Notes: a model not told the origin generated them from the sequence alone. A stretch of 6,808 nucleotides of DNA from Coxiellaceae bacterium (GCA_014238325.1 JABABH010000115.1:1-6808), one strand, 5' to 3'; counted from the first letter of the stretch, positions 1 to 6,794 are shown. A program made the numbers and translations.

Positions 1-59
1 CCTTTACCGGATCCACCGGGACCATCAAGGGTAATAACAGGTGGGTAGTGCTTATTCAT
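1..59 (-). CDS. cmk: Cytidylate kinase, N-terminal fragment (runs off the left edge)
   Basis: Cytidylate kinase phosphorylates CMP and dCMP with ATP in the cytoplasm, in pyrimidine nucleotide salvage. Only the first 19 codons and part of the next are present. The reading MNKHYPPVITLDGPGGSGKG ends in a P-loop (GPGGSGKG, about residues 13-20), and the preceding hydrophobic strand VITLDG is typical of Cmk N-termini. The position directly after aroA also fits, since aroA-cmk(-rpsA) order is common in gammaproteobacteria. The start lies inside the end of aroA, overlapping it by 8 nt. An in-frame ATG six bases upstream (position 65) would give a 14-nt overlap and two more residues. I prefer the ATG at 59 because its distance to the P-loop best matches the E. 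coli protein. Neither start has a clear Shine-Dalgarno, so translation is probably coupled to aroA. A different P-loop kinase is possible but unlikely in this context. Confidence 0.88.
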   Translation of the reverse strand, partial: MNKHYPPVITLDGPGGSGK

Positions 60-1371
60 CTTCATCGATCACGCGCACTTGCATACCCATAGACCGAGCT
101 AGTCTAAGAAAATTAGGTAACGATGTCTGCACCGATTCACAACCTTGAATCTGTATTGCCCTCTTAGCTACATTTCCTGCTATTGCCAAAGCCATAGCAA
201 TGCGATGATCGTGACAACTTTCAACCTGCTGGCCCATAGCAAATCCTCCTCCTTCTATCAGTACACCATCCTGATGCTCTTTTATACGAACACCAAGCAC
301 TGATAATCCAGTGACCATCGCAGCAATACGATCACTTTCCTTGTAACGCAGCTCTGTCGCCCCTGTGAGTAAAGTTGGAGTCTTGGCACAAGCTGCTGCA
401 ACTAATAGTATGGGCCATTCATCAATGGCGGATAGAACAGCATGTTGGGGTACCGTAATTCCTTTTAATACGGAATAACACGCACTAATATCAGCATAAG
501 GCTCGGGACCTGACCAACGCTTTGGACGGTGAATAACAAGCTTCGCCCCCATTAATTTTAATATATGGATCATACCTATACGAGTGGGATTCATACCGAC
601 ATCTCGAATAGTAATATGTGAACCTGGTGTAATAATCGCAGCGACTAGAAAGAAAGCGGCAGATGAGAGATCTCCAGGAATCCAAAAAGATGTAGGATGT
701 AAAGGATGAAAACCGGTTAATTGAATCGATCCATTTTTGATAGCCAAAGGATAGCGAAAATATTGCAGCAAGCGCTCGGTATGGTCACGTGTAGATTGTG
801 GCTCCTCAATCATCGTATGTCCCTCTGCATAAAGGCCCGCTAGCAACAACGATGATTTCACCTGAGCACTTGGAATGGGTAATCGATAATGAATCGCCTG
901 TAGATCACGATACCCCAATATGCTCAAAGGGGGGTAACCTATACCCGTGGCTGAAATATTAGCCCCCATAGCACAGAGGGGTTTTACGACTCGCTCCATA
1001 GGACGGCCGCATAAAGATCGATCACCGGTCAATATGCTATTAAACCGTTGTCCCGCTAATAAGCCACTCAATAAACGCATGGCTGTTCCAGCATTGCTTA
1101 AATCCAAAGGATTCTGTGGACACCGTAGCCCATATAACCCTACACCTTGAACGATAACTGTCGCGCTAGCATCTGAGACCTGAATAGATACGCCCATTTC
1201 TCGAAATGCTGCTATGGTAGCCCAAGTATCTGCACTCAATAAACAATTATGGAATACACTGGTCCCATTTGCGATGGCTCCTAACATAATCGCACGATGC
1301 GAAATTGATTTATCACCAGGCATATACAAGATACCGCGCAATCCGGTAGTAGGTAAAACGACATATTTCAT
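52..1371 (-). CDS. aroA: 3-phosphoshikimate 1-carboxyvinyltransferase (EPSP synthase), class II type
   Basis: EPSP synthase joins phosphoenolpyruvate to shikimate-3-phosphate, the sixth step of the cytoplasmic shikimate pathway. The 439-residue length is normal for the family. Visible motifs are PGDKSISHR (18-26, with substrate-binding K21, S22, R26), NAGTAMR (93-99), SAQVK (168-172), RDHTE (195-199), PGDLSSAAF (232-240), NPTR (261-264), the catalytic region with D317/E318, KESDR (344-348) and HDHRIAM (387-393). The combination GDKS, SAQVK, RDHTE and NPTR marks the class II enzymes (Bacillus, Agrobacterium CP4, Coxiella type), many of which tolerate glyphosate. The E. coli class I enzyme has PGSKSxSNR instead. 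The ATG overlaps the serC stop as ATGA and has no strong Shine-Dalgarno, so it is probably coupled to serC; the N-terminus matches the expected family start. One oddity is serine at 92, where GN is usual before AGT. Actual glyphosate tolerance cannot be judged from sequence. Confidence 0.97.
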   Translation of the reverse strand: MKYVVLPTTGLRGILYMPGDKSISHRAIMLGAIANGTSVFHNCLLSADTWATIAAFREMGVSIQVSDASATVIVQGVGLYGLRCPQNPLDLSNAGTAMRLLSGLLAGQRFNSILTGDRSLCGRPMERVVKPLCAMGANISATGIGYPPLSILGYRDLQAIHYRLPIPSAQVKSSLLLAGLYAEGHTMIEEPQSTRDHTERLLQYFRYPLAIKNGSIQLTGFHPLHPTSFWIPGDLSSAAFFLVAAIITPGSHITIRDVGMNPTRIGMIHILKLMGAKLVIHRPKRWSGPEPYADISACYSVLKGITVPQHAVLSAIDEWPILLVAAACAKTPTLLTGATELRYKESDRIAAMVTGLSVLGVRIKEHQDGVLIEGGGFAMGQQVESCHDHRIAMALAIAGNVAKRAIQIQGCESVQTSLPNFLRLARSMGMQVRVIDEDE

Positions 1372-2471
1372 AAGGGGTTAAAAGAATGGGAGACATCGTC
1401 AGCAGCAAATTTTTCCATAAAAACAATCAAGGCATCCACGGCCGCTTCCGGCATAGCATTATAAATACTGGCGCGCATCCCCCCTACTGCACGGTGACCT
1501 TTTAAATATAATAATCCATGCTGTGAAGCCTGTTTCAAAAAAGTCTCATGATAGGTGGGATGCTTCAAACTAAACGTAACATTCATACGTGAACGGTAGA
1601 TAGGATCGACCGTATTCTGATAAAAATCACTCTTATCAATGTAGTCGTACAATTTATCCGCCTTTCTTCGATTTCTTGCTTCTATAGTGGCTATACCTCC
1701 CTCTTGCTTTAACCATTTGAAAACAAGACTCGCGACATACCATGAAAACGTCGAAGGCGTATGATATAAGGATGCATGTTCGGCATGCACACGATAACGA
1801 AGCAAGGTTGGGGTTTGAGGTAATACCATCCGCTCTAATAAATCTTCTCGAATAATCACGATGGTGAGTCCCGCCGGACCTATATTTTTCTGAGCCGCTG
1901 CGAATATGAGACCAAAACGTGAGACATCGATATGACGTGACAATAAATTTGATGTCATATCTGCAACAAGCGGGCATGAAGTATCCGGTATATAAGGAAA
2001 CTCTATCCCATTAGCGGTTTCGTTATCGACATAATAACAATAAGCGGCATCTTCAAGTTGATCCCAAGTATCCTGCTCCGGAATAGCAGGACAATCCCAA
2101 TTCTGTATCGCTGCCGCCACATGCACAGCAGTATATTTTTTTGCTTCTGTGATAGCATATTGTGACCACATCCCAGTATGAATGTAGGTCGCTTGATGGT
2201 GTAGCCCTAATAAATTCATCGGCACCATGGCACATTGCAACCGCCCACCACCCTGTAAAAAGAGCACGCGGTAATGGTCCGGAATATTCAATAACTCACG
2301 TAGATCATGTTCGGATTCTGCTGCCAATGCTTGAAAAGCATCACTGCGATGAGAAATTTCCATAACAGAGGTGCCGATTCCATGCCAATCTAATAACTCT
2401 TCACGAATTTTCAAGATCACGGGCGCTGGCAACATAGCCGGCCCTGCAGAGAAATTATAGATGCGAGACAT
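1368..2471 (-). CDS. serC: Phosphoserine aminotransferase
   Basis: SerC is a PLP-dependent class V aminotransferase. It makes phosphoserine from 3-phosphohydroxypyruvate and glutamate, and also serves vitamin B6 synthesis by making 4-phosphohydroxythreonine. The 367 residues match the usual length of about 360. Seen in sequence: the N-terminal signature YNFSAGPAMLP (5-15), SVMEISHR (35-42), GGGR (74-77), the cofactor-contacting W102, ET at 151-152, D171, and AQKNIGPAG (193-201) in which K195 should carry the PLP Schiff base. The C-terminal SRMNV (293-297) and KGHRAVGGMRASIYNAMP (324-341) include the substrate-phosphate residues H326 and R327. All expected catalytic positions are intact. The start ATG shares one base with the gyrA stop (TAATG) and only a weak GAAG precedes it, which suggests coupled translation. 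Unlike Pseudomonas-type operons, no pheA, hisC or tyrA lies between serC and aroA. Confidence 0.97.
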   Translation of the reverse strand: MSRIYNFSAGPAMLPAPVILKIREELLDWHGIGTSVMEISHRSDAFQALAAESEHDLRELLNIPDHYRVLFLQGGGRLQCAMVPMNLLGLHHQATYIHTGMWSQYAITEAKKYTAVHVAAAIQNWDCPAIPEQDTWDQLEDAAYCYYVDNETANGIEFPYIPDTSCPLVADMTSNLLSRHIDVSRFGLIFAAAQKNIGPAGLTIVIIREDLLERMVLPQTPTLLRYRVHAEHASLYHTPSTFSWYVASLVFKWLKQEGGIATIEARNRRKADKLYDYIDKSDFYQNTVDPIYRSRMNVTFSLKHPTYHETFLKQASQHGLLYLKGHRAVGGMRASIYNAMPEAAVDALIVFMEKFAADDVSHSFNPL

Positions 2472-5011
2472 TATTTATCTTCAACCCATGCCTCTATAAT
2501 GGTTTCGAGCCCCACTAAGCATTCACCTTCAGAAAGCTGAATTAAACGCACCCCCTGCGTATTACGCCCCATTTGTGAAATTTCATGGACAGGCATACGC
2601 ACTAGAGTTCCTTGATCACTGATCAACAAGACTTCATCGTGTTCTGTCACTTGAGCCGCAGCAACCACATCACCGTTACGTTCATTCACGCGTATAGAAA
2701 TGACCCCTTGTCCACCACGTGCTGTGGATCGATAGTCATCAACGTGGGTACGTTGGCCATAGCCGGCACGCGTTGCTGTTAATATTTGAGTTCCCACTTT
2801 GATAATAATTAAAGAGATGACATGTTGATGCGCACGCAAAGTGATACCACGTACACCGCGTGCTAGACGTCCCATCGGACGGATAGCTTTTTCGTGAAAA
2901 CGTATCGCTTTTCCAGTATTGGTCATCAGCATGACTTCTTGCTGCCCATCGGTCAAGGCTACACCGATTAATGTATCGTTCTCATGCAAAGCTAAGGCAA
3001 TTTTTCCATTGGTGCGCGGATGCACAAATTCAGATAAGGGAACCTTTTTCGTCGACCCTTGTGCTGTGACCATAAATACAAAATGATGATCATAGTATTC
3101 AGTGATGGGCAGAATAGCTGAAATGGACTCACCCTCGATTAAAGGCAAAAGATTAAGAATGGGGCGTCCCCGTGAGCTACGCCCACCTTGTGGGGCTTGA
3201 TGCACTTTTAGCCAATATACCTTGCCTTGGGTTGAAAAGCACAAAATCGTATCATGAGTATTCGCGATTAAAATATTTTTGACAAAATCATGTTCTCGAA
3301 CTTTCGTAGCACTTTTACCACGTCCACCACGATGTTGAGCCTGATAACTACTCAATGACTGTGCTTTTAAATAGCCTTCTGAGGATAACGTCACCACCAT
3401 ATTCTCTTCCGTGATTAAATCTTCATCGCTCAAATTTTGCTGTACATCCATAATTTTTGTTCGGCGAACATCGGAAAATTCTTCCTCTAAGGCTAATAAT
3501 TCTTCACGGATCACCCGATGTAATTCATCAGGGTCTGACAGAATCGCAATCAACTGATTACTTAATTCAATCAATGCACGGTATTCTTCTTCTATTTTCC
3601 CTACTTCTAAAGCTGTTAATCGATGTAAACGCAACTCTAAAATCGCTTGGGCTTGCGTCGGTGATAAGTGATAACCTTCAGGTTTTAATCCGTACTGTGA
3701 AGAAAAAGCAGCTGGACCTAAATAATGATGGTTAACCTGGGTCGATAAGAGAGCCATATCGCCTGCTTGCCACATCCGAGACAATAAGGCTTCTTTGGCA
3801 GCAGAAGGTGTTTTTGCTTGCTTAATGAGGGTAATGATCGCATCAATATTAAATAAAGCTACACCCAGGCCTTCTAAAATATGAGCACGCTCACGCGCTT
3901 TTCTTAATTCATAAATCGTTCGCCGAGTGACCACTTCACGACGATGTTGCAAAAAAGCACTCAACAACTGTTTTAAATTCAAGAGGCGCGGCTGACCATT
4001 ATCTAAAGCCACCATATTAATGCCAAATGCAACTTGTAATTGGGTATGTGAAAACAAATTGTTTAAAACCACTTCGGGGTTATCATCACGGCGCACTTCA
4101 ATCACCATCCGCATACCCGATTTGTCGGTTTCATCACGCAAGCCTGAAATACCATCCATACGCTTATTCCGTACAAGTTCACCAATTTTCTCAAGTAATC
4201 TGGCCTTATTCACTTGATAAGGCAGCTCCGTCGCGACAATGAGTGCACGGCCAGCATCATCCTCTTCTATATGGGTTTTGGCACGAATATAAATGCGGCC
4301 TCGCCCTGTTCTATACGCATCGATAATGCCTTGACGACCATTAATCATCGCCGCAGTCGGAAAATCAGGTCCAGGCACTAAGTCAATCAAGGCATCAAGA
4401 CTGATGTTGCTATGGTCAATTAAAGCAAGGGTGGCATGTATAATTTCACTTAAATTATGTGGGGGTATATTCGTCGCCATCCCAACGGCAATCCCGGATG
4501 CACCATTCACCAATAAATTAGGAACGCGTGTTGGAAACACGTCAGGTGTGGTTTCTGTTTCATCATAATTGGGAACGAAATCGACCGCTTCTTTCTCCAG
4601 ATCTACCATCAAAGCATGCGCAAATCGCGATAATCGTATTTCCGTATAACGCATGGCTGCTGGAGAATCCCCATCCACAGACCCAAAGTTACCTTGACCA
4701 TCGATCAGCAAATAACGCATAGCAAAATGCTGAGCCATCCGAACAATACTATCATAAACTGGGCTATCACCATGTGGGTGATATTTACCAATCACATCAC
4801 CGACAATACGGGCTGATTTTTTATGAGGTTTGTTCCAATCATTACCGAGCTCACTCATGGCATACAATACACGGCGATGCACAGGCTTTAGACCATCGCG
4901 CACATCTGGTAATGCACGACCAATAATCACACTCATTGCATAATCTAAATACGATTGTTTAAGTTCTTCCTCGATCGTAATCGGAATAATTTCATACGCT
5001 ATGTCTGCCAT
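2471..5011 (-). CDS. gyrA: DNA gyrase subunit A
   Basis: GyrA is the breakage-reunion subunit of the A2B2 gyrase, which introduces negative supercoils using ATP. The 846 residues contain the winged-helix DNA-gate domain with catalytic R121-Y122 (motif AAMRYTEIR, 118-126), the tower and coiled-coil region to about 510, and the C-terminal DNA-wrapping pinwheel from about 530 to 840. The quinolone-resistance region reads HPHGDSPVYD at 78-87: S83, D87 and Q106 keep the sensitive state, but residue 84 is proline where E. coli has alanine. The GyrA box, needed for DNA wrapping, is QHRGGRG (559-565), with histidine in place of the usual arginine or lysine. The protein stops after EAWVEDK and lacks the acidic tail of the E. 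coli protein. ParC is unlikely because a GyrA box is present and all the pinwheel blades can be followed. The ATG has a good Shine-Dalgarno. The gene heads the operon and overlaps serC by one base. Confidence 0.98.
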   Translation of the reverse strand: MADIAYEIIPITIEEELKQSYLDYAMSVIIGRALPDVRDGLKPVHRRVLYAMSELGNDWNKPHKKSARIVGDVIGKYHPHGDSPVYDSIVRMAQHFAMRYLLIDGQGNFGSVDGDSPAAMRYTEIRLSRFAHALMVDLEKEAVDFVPNYDETETTPDVFPTRVPNLLVNGASGIAVGMATNIPPHNLSEIIHATLALIDHSNISLDALIDLVPGPDFPTAAMINGRQGIIDAYRTGRGRIYIRAKTHIEEDDAGRALIVATELPYQVNKARLLEKIGELVRNKRMDGISGLRDETDKSGMRMVIEVRRDDNPEVVLNNLFSHTQLQVAFGINMVALDNGQPRLLNLKQLLSAFLQHRREVVTRRTIYELRKARERAHILEGLGVALFNIDAIITLIKQAKTPSAAKEALLSRMWQAGDMALLSTQVNHHYLGPAAFSSQYGLKPEGYHLSPTQAQAILELRLHRLTALEVGKIEEEYRALIELSNQLIAILSDPDELHRVIREELLALEEEFSDVRRTKIMDVQQNLSDEDLITEENMVVTLSSEGYLKAQSLSSYQAQHRGGRGKSATKVREHDFVKNILIANTHDTILCFSTQGKVYWLKVHQAPQGGRSSRGRPILNLLPLIEGESISAILPITEYYDHHFVFMVTAQGSTKKVPLSEFVHPRTNGKIALALHENDTLIGVALTDGQQEVMLMTNTGKAIRFHEKAIRPMGRLARGVRGITLRAHQHVISLIIIKVGTQILTATRAGYGQRTHVDDYRSTARGGQGVISIRVNERNGDVVAAAQVTEHDEVLLISDQGTLVRMPVHEISQMGRNTQGVRLIQLSEGECLVGLETIIEAWVEDK

Positions 5012-5016
5012 ACCCG

Positions 5017-5021
5017 TCCTC
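5017..5021 (-). promoter_or_regulatory. Ribosome binding site of gyrA
   Basis: The minus strand reads GAGGA followed by five bases (CGGGT) and the gyrA ATG. This is the best Shine-Dalgarno among the four minus-strand genes and supports the start at 5011. The downstream starts of serC, aroA and cmk have weak or no such sites. Confidence 0.8.
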
Positions 5022-5023
5022 GT

Positions 5024-5040
5024 TTATCGATAACATTATC
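5024..5040. repeat. Overlapping palindromes just upstream of the gyrA ribosome binding site
   Basis: TTATCGATAA (5024-5033) is a perfect 10-bp palindrome. Its right half GATAA (5029-5033) also pairs with TTATC (5036-5040) across a 2-base gap. The two pairings share the same arm, so only one can form at a time. Possible roles are an operator or a small hairpin near the gyrA ribosome binding site. This is pattern only, in AT-rich DNA, and may be chance. Confidence 0.4.
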
Positions 5041-5065
5041 TAAGTAGAACCTATATCTAAGTAGA
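5037..5065. repeat. 12-bp direct repeat in the gyrA leader
   Basis: TATCTAAGTAGA occurs at 5037-5048 and again at 5054-5065, separated by ACCTA, giving a 17-bp period. The repeat is exact and non-palindromic. It lies between the candidate gyrA -10 and the start codon, so it would be in the transcribed leader. It could be a pair of protein-binding sites or the remnant of a local duplication. Confidence 0.7.
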
Positions 5066-5109
5066 CGTTATATTGCCCTATTTACCACTAGAATGCATAA
5101 AAAATAGCT

Positions 5110-5118
5110 ATTGTATCA
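5110..5118 (-). promoter_or_regulatory. Candidate extended -10 promoter for gyrA operon
   Basis: The minus strand reads TGATACAAT, an extended -10 (TG, one base, then TACAAT, five of six consensus). The hexamer 17 bases upstream is TGGGAA, a poor -35, as often tolerated with extended -10 elements. Transcription would start near 5103 and give a leader of about 90 nt containing the direct repeat and palindromes. This is a by-eye prediction. Confidence 0.45.
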
Positions 5119-5132
5119 GATCCAATCCCCCC

Positions 5133-5161
5133 TTCCCAGCTCAAGAAAAATGCGATAATAT
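5133..5161 (+). promoter_or_regulatory. Candidate sigma-70 promoter for mtaD
   Basis: TTCCCA (5133-5138) and TAATAT (5156-5161) are 17 bases apart, each matching four of six consensus positions. Transcription would start near 5168, leaving a leader of about 150 nt that includes the nested inverted repeat. Another TATAAA lies at 5270-5275 but has no recognisable -35. Both are weak by-eye calls. Confidence 0.3.
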
Positions 5162-5183
5162 TGCCCGCTTGCTTATATTAACA

Positions 5184-5251
5184 AAGTACCCTGACGTCCC
5201 CGTCGTCATCCGATCTTATAACCTATGATCCTGCTTCGGATAGGGGTACTT
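5184..5251 (+). repeat. Nested inverted repeat in the probable mtaD leader
   Basis: AAGTACCC (5184-5191) is perfectly complementary to GGGTACTT (5244-5251). Inside it, ATCCGA (5208-5213) pairs with TCGGAT (5236-5241), only two bases from the outer right arm, leaving a 16-base bulge on the left and a 22-base apical loop. The stem could fold in RNA upstream of mtaD or act at DNA level. No T-run follows, so it is not an intrinsic terminator. I cannot match it to a known riboswitch class. Confidence 0.5.
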
Positions 5252-5304
5252 AGAAACAGGATAAATGTATATAAATCATGATCATTGAACGACTATCGAC
5301 TGAG

Positions 5305-5309
5305 AAGGA
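5305..5309 (+). promoter_or_regulatory. Ribosome binding site that decides the mtaD start
   Basis: AAGGA (within GAGAAGGA) lies eight bases before the ATG at 5318. The ATGs at 5309 and 5312 overlap this site or lie too close to it. The TTG at 5285 has no comparable site upstream. This selects 5318 as the likely start. Confidence 0.7.
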
Positions 5310-5317
5310 TGATGGAT

Positions 5318-6652
5318 ATGGAATCCGCTGATTTACTTATTTCCCCACGTTGGTTACTCCCTATTTCACCCCAGAATTGCGTATTAGAAGACCACACTCT
5401 AGTACTGCAGTCTGGCCTTATTAAGGCTCTATTGCCTACACCTCTTGCATGCGAGCAATATGACGCACCAGAGCACTGCATATTACCTTCCCATGTGCTG
5501 ATGCCTGGGCTGATTAATACACATGCCCATACCCCGATGAACCTCTTTCGAGGGATGGCGGATGATTTACCTTTAATGACATGGTTACAGGAACATATAT
5601 GGCCTGCGGAAAAAGCGCTGATTCGCGAAGAATCGGTAGCATTGGGCACGCAGCTGGCTATTGCTGAGATGCTCAGAAGCGGCATCACCTGTTTTAATGA
5701 TCATTATTTTTTTTATGATACCACGGCTAAGGTAGCTGCTGATATCGGTATGCGTGCCTGCATTGGCCTCGTGGTCATGAACGTTCCTACTCAGTGGGCT
5801 CATACCGAGTCCGAATATCTGGAAAAAGCACGACGCATCCTAACTCAAGCGGAACCCCATGACTTAATTTCATTTGCATGTGCCCCCCACGCTCCCTATA
5901 CCGTCACATCAGATACCTTAAAAGCTATTCAATCACTCGCTGAGCATCATGATCTTCCTATTCATATCCATCTACATGAAACAGCTGGCGAAATTGAACA
6001 CAGTCTTCGTGAATACCAGATGACGCCTATACAACGCTTACATCAGTTAGGATTAGTATCCAACCGACTGATTGCAGTGCATATGACTCAGCTAACCGAC
6101 CAAGATATGAATTTACTTCGTGCAACAGGAACCCATGTAGTACACTGTCCAGAATCTAATTTAAAATTATCCAGTGGATTGGCGCCCGTTGCCAAATTAT
6201 TATCCGCTGGCATCAACGTTTGTTTAGGCACTGATGGTGCTGCCAGCAACAATGATCTTGACTTATTTGGTGAAATGAAAACAGCTGCCTTACTCGCTAA
6301 GGGCATAGGTAAGCCTACTGATTTACCGGCATCAACCGTATTAGAAATGGCCACCATTAATGGTGCTCGAGCCCTAGGCTTAGATCATAAAATTGGCTCT
6401 TTAGAACCTGGTAAAGCCGCTGATATCATTGCTGTCGATTTAAGCGAATATTCCGTTCAGCCAGTTTATCAGCCCTGCTCTCATTTAGTCTATGCTACCA
6501 ATCGTCTACAGGTCAGCGATGTATGGGTTGCTGGATCCCGGCTTTTGAAACATAAAAATTTGATGACCATGGATGTTGATAAACTCATGAAACGTGCATC
6601 AGACTGGGTAAAACATGAAGCAGAACCACTGACCCGTAAAGCATCTACTTGA
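5318..6652 (+). CDS. mtaD: 5-methylthioadenosine/S-adenosylhomocysteine deaminase (amidohydrolase, TRZ/ATZ family)
   Basis: This cytoplasmic metal-dependent hydrolase probably deaminates methylthioadenosine and/or S-adenosylhomocysteine, by-products of SAM use, to inosine derivatives. With the ATG at 5318 it has 444 residues, normal for the family. The amidohydrolase barrel shows the metal motif HAH (H69, H71), PHAPYT (H191), HLHE (metal H218, catalytic E221), VHM (H255) and GTDGAASNND (metal D306). The C-terminal GSLEPGKAADIIAVDL (360-375) is the usual return to the composite beta-sandwich domain. The stretch LFRGMADDLPLMTWLQEHIWP resembles the gammaproteobacterial subgroup whose Pseudomonas member is described as an MTA deaminase. 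Substrate choice between MTA, SAH and other purines is inferred from family. The reading frame is open upstream to a TTG at 5285, but the Shine-Dalgarno favours 5318. The gene is divergent from gyrA. In other gammaproteobacteria ubiG often follows; it is not seen in the next 156 bases. Confidence 0.88.
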   Translation: MESADLLISPRWLLPISPQNCVLEDHTLVLQSGLIKALLPTPLACEQYDAPEHCILPSHVLMPGLINTHAHTPMNLFRGMADDLPLMTWLQEHIWPAEKALIREESVALGTQLAIAEMLRSGITCFNDHYFFYDTTAKVAADIGMRACIGLVVMNVPTQWAHTESEYLEKARRILTQAEPHDLISFACAPHAPYTVTSDTLKAIQSLAEHHDLPIHIHLHETAGEIEHSLREYQMTPIQRLHQLGLVSNRLIAVHMTQLTDQDMNLLRATGTHVVHCPESNLKLSSGLAPVAKLLSAGINVCLGTDGAASNNDLDLFGEMKTAALLAKGIGKPTDLPASTVLEMATINGARALGLDHKIGSLEPGKAADIIAVDLSEYSVQPVYQPCSHLVYATNRLQVSDVWVAGSRLLKHKNLMTMDVDKLMKRASDWVKHEAEPLTRKAST

Positions 6653-6705
6653 GTTAGTGTTATACTTTGTGATAAAGCAGCTGGCGAAAACTAAATGTTC
6701 GTTCA

Positions 6706-6794
6706 GCCACTTCAAAGAAAAATCGCGGTTTTCCCCTTAAGAATCCCCATCGCGATGAGTGACTTCAAGTGCATGCTTCGCATCTTGAAGTGGC
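6706..6794. repeat. Structured intergenic element with competing inverted repeats
   Basis: GCCACTTCAA (6706-6715) is perfectly complementary to TTGAAGTGGC (6785-6794). Within this span ATCGCG (6722-6727) pairs with CGCGAT (6751-6756), which itself lies in the palindrome CATCGCGATG (6748-6757). A second arm, ACTTCAAG (6762-6769), also pairs with CTTGAAGT (6784-6791) around an inner ATGC-TTC-GCAT hairpin (6773-6783). The right arm can therefore pair with either left arm, giving two mutually exclusive folds. The minus strand reads as short open pieces in different frames, for example a 19-residue frame at 6796-6737, but none looks like a gene. No T-run follows the short hairpin, so it is not a classical terminator. 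It resembles a REP-like or MITE-like dispersed repeat or an insertion-sequence end; copy number is unknown. Confidence 0.6.

Larger units (their letters stand above)
5012..5317. other. Divergent control region between gyrA and mtaD
   Basis: This 306-base stretch separates the two divergent genes and contains no supportable coding frame. From the gyrA side it holds a Shine-Dalgarno, overlapping palindromes, a 12-bp direct repeat and a candidate extended -10. From the mtaD side it holds a candidate -35/-10 pair, a nested inverted repeat and a Shine-Dalgarno. The middle has a C-rich run (about 5126-5137) between the two candidate -10 elements. No tRNA or known riboswitch could be recognised. Confidence 0.8.

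Noticed and set aside
125..130. Glutamine at AroA residue 415 (codon 129-127), where E. coli has active-site K411
   Set aside because: Class II enzymes vary at this position (from memory His, Asn, Ala or Lys), so the change does not by itself indicate an inactive enzyme.
5285..5317. Upstream TTG start for mtaD adding 11 residues
   Set aside because: No ribosome binding site precedes the TTG, while AAGGA lies eight bases before the ATG at 5318, and the family N-terminus fits the shorter form.
5293..5688. 131-residue minus-strand frame opposite mtaD
   Set aside because: It lies fully antisense to the start of a clearly recognised enzyme, has no family motif and no good ribosome binding site; it is a shadow frame.
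6762..6791. Hairpin ACTTCAAG/CTTGAAGT as an intrinsic terminator of mtaD
   Set aside because: No T-run follows on either strand and the stem is not GC-rich; it is better described as part of the repeat element.
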